Source: Gnetum montanum
Taxonomy: Eukaryota; Streptophyta; Gnetopsida; Gnetales; Gnetaceae
Assembly: GCA_015680685.1 (NCBI GenBank)
Contig: MNCI01011880.1
Coordinates: 66,940-130,939 of the forward strand
Direction: 5' to 3'
DNA length: 64,000 nt
The notes beneath the pieces are model-generated. The model did no database searches and was not told the DNA's origin. It saw nothing but the letters and a program-made list of their open reading frames with translations. Positions 34,330-45,462 of the stretch are shown here, piece after piece. The first letter of the stretch is position 1; every line of letters begins with the position of its first letter. Both the position numbers and the translations under genes were made by a program.

Positions 34330-35350
34330 CTTTAATACCAAGAAACGCATTCTTTCTATCATCTATCCAATGCATATTACTATCTTTCTTAAGCATATCA
34401 TTCAATGATTTAACTAACTTAGCATAAATAGGGATAAATCATCTAACAAAATTAATCTTACCAAAGAAAGCTCTTAGATCAATCTTGGATAAAGGGTAAG
34501 GTACTTCTAAAATTGCATTTACCCGCTCAGGATCAATCGCAATCCCCTCTTTGGTCACTATATGACCCAGAATTTTACCACTTTGAAAACCAAAGATGGA
34601 TTTCTTTGCATTAAAGGTGATGCCAAATTGTCTACATCTCATAAAAATATTTCTAAGGTCTCTAAGGTGCGTACCTTGATCTTTAGAGAAAACAGTTAAG
34701 TCATCAAGGTAGATAATAATACACTTTCTAATTAGCCCCTCAAAAGTTTTGTCCATAGCTCTTTGGAGAGTAGAGCCAACATTGATGAGGCCAAATGACA
34801 TTTTAGTGAATTAAAAGGTTCCTCACTTTGTTGTAAAAGTTGTCTTGTATTGGTCCTTCTTATTCACTAAAATTTGGTTATATCCTGAATACCCATTCAA
34901 AAAGGAATACATTTGAGCACCATTCACAATTTGCAATAACTCCTCCATAAGAGGGAGTGAATAACTATCCTTGATGCAAGAAGTATTAAGGTTACGAAAA
35001 TCAATACATAACCTTAACTCACCAGTTCATTTCCTAAGGGGTACTAGGTTTGAGATCCAATAGGAATGTCTTACTGGATAAATTATTTTGGATTCTAGGA
35101 GTTTATCAATTTCTACTTTCATAAGGATTTCAATCTTTGGATTTATAGGTCTAAAATTTTGCCTGAATGGTTTTGTTTTTGGCCTAAGGGGAATGTTATG
35201 TTTCTTAACTAGTGGATTAAAAGTCCTAAGGTCTTTGTAAGTCCAAGCTAGAACATCATTAAATTCATGTAATAGGTCAACAAGGCTTTGTCTTTCATCT
35301 GGATGTAAATAGGCTCATATTTTAATAGGGTATTGTTTTCCTCCATTTTG
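34330..35350 (-). pseudogene. T1 reverse transcriptase
   Basis: On the minus strand: DLVDLLHEF.DVLAW-type lead, PLRPKTKPFRQNFRPINPK, then KLLESKIIYPVRHSYWISNL, LCIDFRNLN, YSLPLMEELL, YSFLNGYSGYNQI, TTFTTK, and the open part 34801-34439: MSFGLINVGSTLQRAMDKTF, IIIYLDDLTVFS (YLDD catalytic pair intact), GKILGHIVTKEGI, LRAFFGKINFVR. A stop before MSFGL and one or two others interrupt. Confidence 0.9.
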
Positions 35351-35639
35351 AATCTAAATTATTTCAATTTGAGCTAACATTTGCCAATTAGTATTTTTAG
35401 ATAAATCCAGGGCCTTGGTGTGTAGATCATCAAATAAAGCTTTCCTAACTACGATTTTATGAGATATCTTGTTTAAGAACACAACATCCTTGGATGTATC
35501 TCCTTGATCACAGAATTCTCCTTCAGGAAATAGGAATTTACAAATATGGTCATCATCATCAAACACTTGAAAAGAAGAGATATTATTAGGGATGGAATAG
35601 GACTTCACCTTTTCGATAATGATTTCTAAATCTCAAGTA

Positions 35640-36045
35640 TTATGCTTAAAAGGAACATCCAAAGTGGTAGCCATTTGGGCTAGTACATTGGGAATATAAT
35701 TTTTTCCCTAGGTACATGTTCAATGGTTAAACATTAAAATTCTTTAATAAGTTCAATAATGTAAGCTTTGTATGCTTTCATGGTGGTGTCTTTATCATCA
35801 AAGATACCATTGACTTGGTTCACTATTAGTTGGAAGTCACTATAGATTTTAAGTTTGCACAAATCATAGTATTTAGCTAGTTTGATGCCATGAATTAGTG
35901 CTTCATACTCGACCATGTTGTTGGTCATTGGTTAAGTGAAATTAATAGCTTTAAGAATAGGAGCTTCACCAGGAGGTATAAGTATTATTCCAACTCTACA
36001 TCCTTTCTTGGAAGAAGCACCATCCACTCTTAGTATCCAAGTATT
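35640..36045 (-). pseudogene. T1 archaeal-type RNase H (aRNH), upstream of RT
   Basis: Minus strand: WILRVDGASSKKGCRVGIIL (first Asp), a stop at 35931, MTNNMVEYEALIHGIKLAKY (catalytic Glu in EYEAL), LKIYSDFQLIVNQVNGIF (Asp in YSD), then PREKNYIPNVLAQMAT, where the usual A-D-ALA Asp is Asn. This NN.AEYEA...YSDSQL.V.Q..G signature is the aRNH of Tat retrotransposons. In the Tat elements I know, it follows the classical RNase H, before integrase; here it lies between protease and RT. No second aRNH is visible between 33533 and 33356. Confidence 0.87.
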
Positions 36046-36900
36046 CAGATTCGTAAAATTTGAAAAATTGGCCCTTTGATTGAGGTAACAGAGAGCCTCA
36101 TCAAATTTTGGTTCATCTTCTAATATTTCATTAGTTAGAATCTTACTTATGTCTTTATCATTCCCTAGCGGTGGTGGGTCACGGAAAAGAAAGGTTTTTC
36201 CATCATGTTCGTGAGATGGCAAAGTATCTACAGACACCTTGTCGCATTTCCTAAAAGCTTGGTAATATTGAGTAGAATATGTAATTGTAAAATGGTTTAT
36301 ACATGGAGCCTCATCTATATCATTATTTAAGAAATATTCATCAAGTCCTAGTTTGACCACTCCAATGAAATGATTGTTGTTTTGATTTCTTTGAGATGTA
36401 GTTTGTTGATTGAAATTCATTACCACTTGCTTATAAAAGGGTTCCCTAGGTATAATCATATACTCATATTTTCCTTTGATAGGGATTAATAATTCCAAGA
36501 AATCTGACCTAAAGAAGCCCCCAAACTTAGCTTTGAAAGTCCTAGATAAGAGCACACCATATGTGGGTTTCATGTCAACTACTAGGATATCTGTATAACA
36601 TGTAAATGTAGGGTATTTCTTAAGTTGTACCTTTGCTTCTTTTAATAACCCTACCATAGGTATGTTAGATCCATCGAGTTGAATCACACTTTTTGTTTAT
36701 GGTACCATTTGTGCTCCTAAGGTGTTACAAACATCAAGCAGCATGACACTAACAGTTGCACCAGAATCCATTAAATAGTTATGGACATTATTTCTTAAAA
36801 TAATCAAAGTGGTTAGGAAAGGAGGGTGGTCCTTCTTACTAGACATGAAATTATTTGGGTTTTGTACTGATAGTGTGTTAGGACTTTCCATGAAGTAAAC
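36046..36900 (-). pseudogene. T1 aspartic protease and linker
   Basis: Protease starts near 36891 (minus): NVHNYLMDSGATVSVMLLDV carries the DSG active-site triad. After a stop at 36697 it continues MIQLDGSNIPMVGLLKEAKV, YTDILVVDMKPTYGVLLSRTF, where LLSRTF stands for LLGRPF. From ~36450 to 36046 a linker (NHFIGVVKLGLDEYFLNN, then CINHFTITYSTQYYQAF) leads to the aRNH. Confidence 0.84.
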
Positions 36901-37146
36901 TTGCCTTTCGGGGGATTGGGAACTTTTCTCTTTGGGTTTCGGGTGTATGAACCATATCCCGAATCATTTCTTTCATTTTGTTGAAGTGAAGGAGGTCATT
37001 CATCAAAATGTTAGCTTTAACTCTTTTTAGGTCCTCAACCAAATCATAATTCTTATGTTCATCCTTGGCTTCTTGTTGCGATGGGGCTCTTCTAAGTATA
37101 AAAGGAAGGTTTGGTCATTGTGGGTAGTTAGTTGGGATGACCCGAA

Positions 37147-38436
37147 TTAGTTGTTTGCATTGTTTTGACTAGGAACTCTTCTGTTTGGAGGTGTATAGGA
37201 ATTGTTCCTAGTTTGTTGTTGTGTAGCATTCATAATATCGCTAAGTTTACGGTAGCGAGTGTTATGTGGGTTAGGGTCACCTACCATAACTTGTTCTAAT
37301 GAGGAAACCTTTTCATTTTCTATCTCATGAGGTACATTAAAGACCATGATAGGGGTTTTTCCATTTTGTTGCCCTTGGGTATTGTCACCATATAATGCCA
37401 TCAGTTAAGGACAAGTCTTTTCGGAATGCTACCTTGTGTTATGAAGATGACAATAATCATCATTGATTGATGCACTTGGTTTTTTTGGTTGTATAGGGCC
37501 TTTGTTATTGTTTCTCTTTAGCTCAACCTCTTCATTAGATAGTTTTTATAGTGAAGTGAGTATCTGGGTCATTTGATCTTGAGTTTGGGTTGGTGGTCCA
37601 ACAAAATTTGATGTCTTGTTTGGGTTTATAATGGATTGGATTAAGGATTTTGATTGATCATCATTCAAATCAGTGTTGGATGGTAAGAATGAAGAGGACA
37701 TGGGGCCTTAAAAGTAATTACTTAAAGGTTGAGTTGGTTGAAAGGGAGAAAAAGCTTGAGGCATAACATTAGACGTTTGAAAAGTTGGTAAGAGTAGATG
37801 GTTTCATTGCATAGGGTTACTAACATTCATCATCCCAAATTGGGTTTGTATGCTATTGATAAGGGTTATTTGCTCTAATTTTATAGCTTTAGACATTACA
37901 CCTTGTATTTTTGTTATGTTGGAATCAAATTTGATGACATAAGCGAAGAATGGATCAATGGTAGAGAAATAGAAATTGAGAATATCATCTGGTTGTGGTC
38001 TCATCTCATTTGGCACATAGGCAAATTGATGAAGGAATCTAAGGTTATAATCCCTAAGATTTTCCCTAGGTAGCTTTCTCATGTTGGTAAAGTTACTTGA
38101 TGTGATAGCAGGGCTCGTGAATTTGGCAAACTGATTCAAAAACTTGTTTTTAAATTCTTGCCATGTGTTAATAGAGGTATCAGAAAGCATTAAGAACCAT
38201 TGGGTTGCTTTGGTTCTAAATGTTGTTACAAACAACCTACATGCCACATCATTATGTACAATGTTGTGGATCCTAAGTAAAGTTTCAAAACATTGTATGT
38301 GTTGGTAAGCATCATTCGTAGGGGCTGTAGGATCGAAGAACAAATTTATATTTTGAAGAGATTTTGGTATGTCATGGTAGATATTAAAGTTCAAAGGGTT
38401 TCTTACCAAGGGAGTTGGGGGTTGATGGGCTGCCAT
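37147..38436 (-). pseudogene. T1 gag
   Basis: ATG at 38436 (MAAHQPPTPLVRNPLNFNIY) opens 210 codons with the Ty3 capsid pattern: ALRIHNIVHNDVACRLFVTT-like helix region (CRLFVTTFRTKATQWF), W.EFKNKFLNQFA, RENLRDYNLRFLHQF. A stop at 37804 is followed by a Pro/Gln-rich stretch and a degenerate zinc knuckle near 37410-37450 (YCHLHNTR.HSEKTCP) and 37401-37147. Single stops rather than large deletions break it. Confidence 0.85.
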
Positions 38437-38849
38437 CTTAGTCTGAGATTTCTTAAGAATTGAACTTGAAAAATGTGAAGCTAATTGTTTTCTTAAAGTG
38501 AAATGACGAGTAGCTAGTTGACTAGGGGTAGGAGTAGAATCTCTTTGTTAAGAAGTTTTGTAAGAAGCGTTACTCATAAAATGAAAAATAACAGGAAATG
38601 TAAAATGCTAATAAACTAGGAAAATTAAAAAAAAATAGACAAACATTTAAATACTATATTTTTATTTTTTATTTTTTTAAAAAGAAAATTGAAATTACAA
38701 ATTTCAGAAAAGTAAATTAAAAATAGAATGATTTAAATCACCTCACCAAAGATAGAGTTAAGGTAAAGATTGCTAGAGTATAAATTTGGAAATTTGAAAA
38801 TGAAACTAAAATAGAGCAATAAAACTAAAAATAGGGAGGCAAAAATAGA

Positions 38850-39024
38850 AACAAACAATGCAAATTAACAGTAAAGAATAAAAAAATTGAAATTTTTTTA
38901 GAAACATAAAAGGAAGAAAAGGTTGAGAAATTGTCTTAACAAACAATGCAAATTAATAGTAAAAAATAAAAAAATTGAAATTTTTTTAGAAACATAAAAG
39001 GAAGAAAAGGTTGAGAAATTTTCT
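38850..39024 (-). repeat. 88-bp tandem repeat in T1 leader
   Basis: Two near-identical 88-bp units (starting 38850 and 38938, AACAAACAATGCAAATTAA), about three mismatches, directly beside the primer site. It lies in the untranslated leader between the 5' LTR and gag, where packaging signals reside in LTR elements; function inferred. Confidence 0.85.
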
Positions 39025-39038
39025 TACTTCTAGCGCCA
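39021..39038 (-). promoter_or_regulatory. T1 primer binding site
   Basis: Minus strand TGGCGCTAGAAGTAAGAA, six bases inside the 5' LTR end. It begins with the TGG that pairs with tRNA 3' CCA; the tRNA species is not identified with certainty. Confidence 0.6.
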
Positions 39039-39044
39039 AAAATG

Positions 39045-41906
39045 TGTTGATATGTAAATTTTGGACACATCAACAGCTATGTGTGTTAACTCATTTTAGG
39101 AGACTATCACCTAAGGTGCCTCCCATATAAGTATGAAACTGAGAATAGTCTCAACTAAAAGGACTATGTGACAAAGGAATTATAATATTTTTAACAAAAT
39201 ATTGTAAACTTAGATTTAATTTTGGGAGGGTTCTCTTATATCTTGAAAAATATAGTAAAATAATTAAAATCAAAATTAAACATTATCAAATTAAACATTT
39301 GTGCAATTTTTGAGTATAATAAATAATACAAAATAAAAAAATTTAAATTTAATGTTGGTTCCACTTAGGATCCTCTTGATTAGGAGAGGAGAGACCTCCG
39401 TTGTCTGCCACTCCATCTGTTGCAACTATTCGTTGTTTTAATCAGCCACGTGCTGTCCATGTGCACCGGTTGTCCACATCCTGCATGCGTGCCTACTGCT
39501 TTTGTCACATGTCTGCTTGCTATTTCCTAGGTGGCCACCCCCAGTCGATCGATGCAGGCTGAAAGGAAGAGAGAACACGTGTTTCCTACCATCCACATGA
39601 GGACCGCGTCCACTACACAAGGAGAGGAATGTTCATGCCTAACATACTGCTATTACTGTTACAATGACCACCGTCTACTATCGCCGCGTAGAGACAGAAG
39701 ACTGCTTGCCAACAGATAAAGAAGATGAAACCCACGTCCGAACACTACCGCCTATGTTCACCGTTGTCGCCTGACTACACTGTTGCATGAGAGAGGCCAC
39801 CAGCCTCCATTTCTACTACCATGGGCACCCCCGTTGCTATCCCGATCCACCACTACATTTTAGGAGCACAGAACCCCAAGACCTTAAAAGTATGTTTGGT
39901 TGCTTGAGCTTTTGGATGCCTCCACATTTTTAAATTAAAACATTGTTACTATTCTTGCCTGTTGCATGAGTTTTTAAGCCTCCACATTTTTCAATTAAAA
40001 TATTGTTTGTATATGATAAAGTGCAGATGAATCAGGTGATTCTGGACAGACCAAATGCACTTATTACAATTAGTTTTTTGAAAGTTTTTGAAACTTCTCA
40101 ACCAAATGCACTTATTACAATTAATTTTTTGAAAGTTTTTGAAACTTCTCAATTTTAAATTCCAAAGATGCGTTCTTGTAGGACTTCCAACGTGATTCAC
40201 CTAAGTTTTTGATAATTGAATGTAACTTCCTTGGGTCGTTTCCGGTTTGAAGACATAGGCTGGCATCGGCTACCCCACAGTGGAGAACCACTCACTCTCT
40301 CCCAACCTCTCCTCTCAATTTTGAAGTAAATATATTATTGTATTTCACTACTTGACATAACATTTTCTTTTTTTACCCTTTCAAAAAGAAAGGCCATAAC
40401 ATTAAAAGTCGTACTATTACCAATTCTCTGTTGAAATACTTTCAACGTAAAGTTTCGATCTCATAATGAATTGCAACAGTTGCTAAAAATAGAAATTTTA
40501 AGAACTTCATACGGTTTTGGACACAATTTCTGGCTTGCTAACAAAGCAAAATCAAAAACAGAAAAAATTTAAAAATTAAAAACTCTAGTTTGCTTTTAAA
40601 TTTGTTGGTGTCTTTTCGCAGAAGCAAAAAAACACCTCCAAAAATAGGCGTATGCCGCTAAATGTGGCATGCACACGGTATTCTTTAGTAAAAGGCGAAA
40701 GAATAGTTCGCTCTGTGATTACCACGCGGCTCCGTGAATTCAAACCATACATTTGTGGTTAATTATAGCATGGCATTCTTAAAGAACCGCTCACGTCTTC
40801 AATGTGGGACAACCACGCAGCTGAGAATCAGAAGCCAAAAATGTTCCTTAAAACACAATATTATACCGCGACAAGATCACGTGAAAATAATTCAGTTTTT
40901 ACCAAGATCCGTTACTTGTGAAGAGAGAAAACTAAATCATAAGCACCCCACAAGACCAGAGATAAGGCTCTCCCTAGCTTTGATGGCCCTGGGCTTTTTT
41001 GTTTGTCACCTCCTCTTGGATTAATAGTGGCCTGCGGGGAGGAAACCCATCAACCGCCATTTCTGTTCACCACCCTACGTAATCGCCATTTGCAATCAGC
41101 CTGCTACCCATTAATTCCCGCAGCCCCACTCCTGTCTAGCATTGGTTATGTGGATGGTGCTTATCAGCACGTTAATAGAAATGCTCAAGTTCAAAGAATG
41201 TTATGATCTCTCCAATAAACATGTTTGTTTTAATGCAGCCTTTAGATTTTTGGCCATTATTAATAACTGTCCAAATAGATACACAGTAAGATCATACAAT
41301 ATAAAATTTCAATAAGAATAAAGTTATATATCATATGATATACAATTTCAGTTTCAGTTTCATAGACACAGAAACTTAAAATTGTTCTTAATTTTGGATA
41401 AGGTGATGACCCCACACATAGAACAAAAGCTTTTCCAATGTACTCCAAGGCTTTGAGATAAGCAAAAAAATTGAAAATGAATTGGCAGGTGTACAACATC
41501 GACTATCCAAATAAATATAATATTGGGTCCAAAGGTTTATATACTCATTTTTTATTACATCTGGTGTTAGTTGGGCACTATATTAAATCCATATTTAATT
41601 TCCATGATATAAATGTAACATTTATCAAATATATCCTTGGATATTTGTTCTTAATAAAACTTCAGTTTGAGTTTTAATTTCATGCATACACGGGAAGAAT
41701 AAAAGAGTGCACTGCACAACAAAGAGTTGACATTAAATAGTAATATGTATGTGTATTAAAAGGAACAAGTTTAAGTAATTTGGCTACTAACATGACATTT
41801 GTATTCCACCTTGCATCACATCAAAATATCCTCTCTTTTTTTAGATTTAATTTACCCTATTATTATTGATCATGGCCCCATGCTTAGCATGGGGAGGTTG
41901 ACCTCA
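39045..41906 (-). repeat. T1 5' LTR (~2.86 kb)
   Basis: The plus-strand left end TGTTGATATG and right end GACCTCA give TGAGGTC...CATATCAACA on the minus strand. Homology with the 3' LTR at both ends (39095-39510 and 41694-41906) defines it. The middle, 39511-41693, has no counterpart in the other LTR. No target duplications of a separate insertion are visible at 39511/41693, so I read it as an original long LTR deleted in the 3' copy. It contains a 51-bp tandem pair (40050) and a 64-bp spaced repeat of GCCTCCACATTTTT (39915, 39979). Confidence 0.75.
40050..40151 (-). repeat. 51-bp tandem repeat in T1 LTR
   Basis: Unit starting ACCAAATGCACTTATTACAA at 40050 and 40101, one mismatch. Located in the LTR section unique to the 5' copy. 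Confidence 0.9.
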
Positions 41907-43083
41907 ATAGTAGTAAGCCTCTACTTTTATGCTATTGTTTATCACTCAATAAGTCCTAAGGAACTTGGTTGTATGCCTATATTATATGTGATGTGCAAGT
42001 CATTCTAAAGGAATGAATTGACTTCCAAGCAGCTATTTCCATTGCTATTATGGTGACATCCATAGAATTTTGTTATCTATGCTTTCTTGGTCTTGCATCC
42101 CTATATTTATTTTATATTTTTTGCAATCAGAAATCTATCAGTAAGATGTTAAAACTTGAACTATTGACGGTATACCCAAATGGAAAATAAATATAGCTGT
42201 AATATTGAAACAAAATGAGCACAAAAATGTACCCCAAATTAAAAGGATTGAACATTCTATGAAATTTTGCTTTTTCAAGACTTTCCATACCTAGAATCAC
42301 AAACCTACGCATTAAATATGTGGAGGGTACATTAGAATTTTGTTGGTTTAATTATCTTGGTTCCTTTCCATCATTTATGGTTCACTAATGATTGAAGTAG
42401 ACAAAGGATTTGATGATAACTTATGTTGTCATTTAATGTTATTGTTTTTAAACAATTATTTTTGCCATGTCTCACATGACACATGTCTTAGCATACCTCT
42501 TGAGATTGAAGCACTCATAATTCACATGCTCTAACCAAGTGAACAATATATCAAAAAATTCAAAATCAAAATATCAAATGTCCTTATCCAACTTAACATA
42601 ACTAATTAAACTTCTAATCCAATAACTTAAAATACAAAAGATATATAAGAAGCTTATTAATTTTGAATTAATGAAATTCATGTAATCTTATCAAGCATCA
42701 AGTACTGCACACCCCATAAATAAAAAATTTGCATTTTTTTAATTCATGGAATATTACATCATTAATTCATGGTTAGGACTTGCTTATGGGTTTATGCCAA
42801 CTAACAACTACATTTTTTCTATGATATGTAGAAATTTTGATGGACTATTTTCTCTTAATTATTTTATGATTATCTTGGATTTGTCATTGGCACAGGACAA
42901 GATTTTGCAAGATTTTCATGGAATTTGTAGTATCCTAGAAGCTTTTTGAAAAGAAATTAAGTTAAAATAGTATAGTTATGAAGAAGTTTTCTTAATTGGT
43001 AGTGTGGACTATGGATATTTGAAATGCATTTGTATGCATGTAATATAATCAATGTTTAAAAAGTAAGAAAATTAATAGTGTTA
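41907..43083. other. AT-rich flank of T1, nothing recognised
   Basis: Only short chance ORFs; no transposon ends or domains seen. Confidence 0.6.
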
Positions 43084-43163
43084 ACAACTGAAACACCGTG
43101 AAAATTACGGGTCAGCCTCAGGCGAAGATTCGTAATTCGAGCGAGAACGCGCCTCAAATCTGT

Positions 43164-43403
43164 CTAAGGACAAGTTTACGCTCCATCACGCACGGCAGCG
43201 TAATGAGCGTAATAGGCTCCAAGACAGTTAGAGGCGAATTTGTTCAAGGACAAGTTTACGCTCCATCACGCACGGCAGCGTAATGAGCGTAATAGGCTCC
43301 AAGACAGTTAAAGGCGAATTTGTTCAAGGACAAGTTTACGCTCCATCACGCACGGCAGCGTAATGAGCGTAATAAGCTCCAGGACAGTTAAAAGCAAAAT
43401 CCA
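43164..43403 (+). repeat. 80-bp tandem repeat x 3 in LTR U3
   Basis: AAGGACAAGTTTACGCTCC recurs with an exact 80-bp period (TTTACG at 43175, 43255, 43335) and few mismatches. Each unit contains one ~39-nt hairpin. Confidence 0.95.
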
Positions 43404-43645
43404 GAGAAACACGACGGGTTGGCACTTGTTCTCGCAACGCTTAAACAACTGATCTTTACGCGCGTTACGCGGCGATGCGTGCTCGTGCGTAGGTCAGAAT
43501 GCAAGCACGCGCTCATTACGCTTCGTCACGCACAGCTGCGTGATGAGCGTAAGTTACACTTTGATTACACTCCACCGCGCGTAGCTGCGTGGAGAGTGTA
43601 TGTTACATTTACGCTGCGTCACGCACAGTTGCGTGATGAGCGTAA
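43175..43645 (+). promoter_or_regulatory. Array of ~37-nt imperfect palindromes upstream of TATA
   Basis: Palindromes of the form TTACGC...TCACGCAC-loop-GCGTGATGAGCGTAA occur at 43175-43213, 43255-43293, 43335-43373, 43516-43552, 43566-43600 and 43609-43645. Looser relatives are near 43668 and 43738. Arms of about 15 nt enclose a short GGCA/AGCT loop. Spacing to the TATA box is 215-690 bp. Candidate enhancer or factor-binding array; cruciform or transcript hairpins possible. Confidence 0.65.
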
Positions 43646-45257
43646 GCGCGTTGTTGTTACACCTAGGTTGCGCTCATACACGCAACACAACGCGAATGAG
43701 CGCAAACGCAGCCGAGACACGCCTATCATGGGCCTGCTCTTTACACGCACAGCACGCAAACGAGCGTGTTGTGCGTAGTCGCAGTTCGACTTAAAAGAAT
43801 CGCGTCAACAGGATCCGCGACATTCGGGCCCACATCATCAGGGTTGCGCGTGTCGCGGCCTATAAATACCCCGGCTGACAAATATACAAGAAGAGGAGAT
43901 TCGGGGAGTTGGCCAGTTGACAAGTTAACAAACCAGAGCACCAGAGCACTTATCGCTTTTTGTTGGCAGCAGATCAAGAGGACAAGAGCATTTTCTGAGC
44001 AAGGGAACACTTATCGCCTTGAACAGAGAAACAAGAGCAACCTTTTGGTAACGGCTGCAAACACCATCCTTCAGCAGAAACAGAACACAGCACGCCTGAG
44101 CCCTAACAGCAGATCTACCCGAAGCAAAGAAGCAGAACGGAAATTGCGGAGTCATCTCGCCCAGTTAGCAAGTTCTATCGTTCAAGAGATCGACAGACTT
44201 CAGAGCTTGACCATTCCTGCACCTAAGCTTTGGCCTACAAGGTAGATCAGACTTCTGTCCAGACAGTTTTCTTGTTGTTTTGTGCTCATTTTGTATCCAG
44301 TTGTTGGGGGTTTTCTCCCATTGTAACGTAATATACACACAAGCATACATCCGATCCAGCATTGAAACATAGATCTTTGATCTTTGCGACGTACACGTTG
44401 TTTTCTCTCCCGATTAGCACCTTTTCGGCGTTTTGGCGTTATCTTCGTAGCGATCCATCTACGTCGTTGTCTTCCCGTTTTACAATCTCTCGCACCAAAT
44501 CACGGCACGCAAAAACCCATAATCGTCATCGCTTTTTACTGACCCATAAGTCCCTGTCTGATCGACAAGATCGTTCAGGGCACCGCGGATTCGTTTTTCC
44601 AGCTTAGCCCTCACGCGGATCCGTGGTTAAAGCTGTGTACACGGAATTTCGGTCGGTATTTCCAGCTGCCGACGTTTTCCGTCGTTACAACAACCTTAGT
44701 TTTTTTTTCAGAGTTATGTAAGTTAAAAATTAGTTGTTAATAAGTTAGTGTACAAAAAATCACAAATTACTTAATAATATGAAGTTGTAACTTTAATATC
44801 AAAATAAAACATAAAGAAAGCCATATAATAGGGCACCAATATATTATATACATTATCATTAGATTTGGAGCATAAATGATTTAGGATATGCTTTGGAATA
44901 ATAGATTATTTACCCTTTTTCTTTCTTTGGAAAATATACAACATTTGTAAAGTACAATTTGAATAAAGATCCACAAATCAAAACTCTAAAACATAGATTG
45001 TTGGCTAGCATGGCTTACTGATTTATTGTTTATATTTAAACATTCTAGGACTCTTAGTCTACAAATATAACTCTAGCTATCATGATTAAAATTTCGATCA
45101 ATGCCAACATTTTGAACCTAAGTTACCAATCCTTTAAAAAAGAAAAGAATATTTCTACTCTTGAACATTGTTGTAGTTAAGCATTGTTTATAAATTGTAT
45201 ATATTTTTATTTTCCATATAATTTTTAATTTTTAACTAGACAATCTACACTTCACAT

Positions 45258-45385
45258 TTTGCTTTATGCCACATTTTAAGGAATGCTTGTCAAGCCAATT
45301 TGTTAGGAGTCAAACAAAAAATGTGGCAACAATTAATTACCACTATTTCAAACACTAGTAGTAAGGTGCTTCTTAGAAATGATTG
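45258..45385 (+). repeat. Direct repeat, left copy
   Basis: GCTTTATGCCACATTTTAAG...AAACACTAGTAGTAAGGTGCTTCTTAG, matched with roughly 75 percent identity at 45648-45785 (GCTTTATGGCACATTTGAAG...AAACACTAGTAGTGAGATGTTCCTTAG). Confidence 0.75.
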
Positions 45386-45462
45386 GCTATGAATGATATA
45401 TATATATATATACACAAATTGTAATTTTTTTGTACAAGTTTTAATTTATAATCAAATAGCAC

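Larger units (their letters stand above)
21097..41906 (-). mobile_element. Tat-type Ty3 LTR retrotransposon T1
   Basis: Minus-strand element with 5' LTR at 39045-41906 and a truncated 3' LTR at 21097-21772. Internal order on the minus strand is gag, protease, archaeal-type RNase H (aRNH), RT, second RNase H, integrase. The aRNH places it in the Tat branch. Integrase is split by insertion of E2 at 23197-32790: the reading continues from ...KNMCGHQKIVK just right of E2 to RWFDKKYAVKSF just left of it. Frames carry stops throughout. Removing E2 leaves about 11.2 kb. No target duplication can be tested because the left terminus is lost. Confidence 0.88.
43089..44689 (+). mobile_element. CpG-rich solo LTR with TSD ACAAC
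   Basis: The 1601-bp unit TGAAACACCG...CGTCGTTACA is flanked by perfect ACAAC duplications (43084-43088, 44690-44694). A promoter TATAAATACC sits at 43861-43870, with ~770 bp of U3 before it carrying an 80-bp tandem repeat and many hairpins, and about 820 bp of R-U5 after it. No primer site or internal region follows. It is far richer in G+C and intact CpG than its surroundings, which suggests recent arrival or protection from methylation-driven decay. Open frames inside (43419-43778, 43766-44245) follow from low stop density, not conservation. The family is not recognised; orientation is taken from TATA position. Confidence 0.85.

Noticed and set aside
39511-41693. Separate transposon inserted in the T1 5' LTR
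   Set aside because: No terminal repeats or target duplications at the borders; deletion from the 3' LTR is simpler.
43419-44245. Two long open frames (119 and 159 codons) in the CpG-rich solo LTR
   Set aside because: They lie within an LTR defined by perfect ACAAC duplications, cross the TATA box, and are explained by few stop codons in GC-rich repeats.
44950-44995. Small LTR R-region fragment (TACAATTTGAATAAAGATCC)
   Set aside because: Only ~25 bp of resemblance to the LTR R motif; too short to separate from chance in AT-rich sequence.
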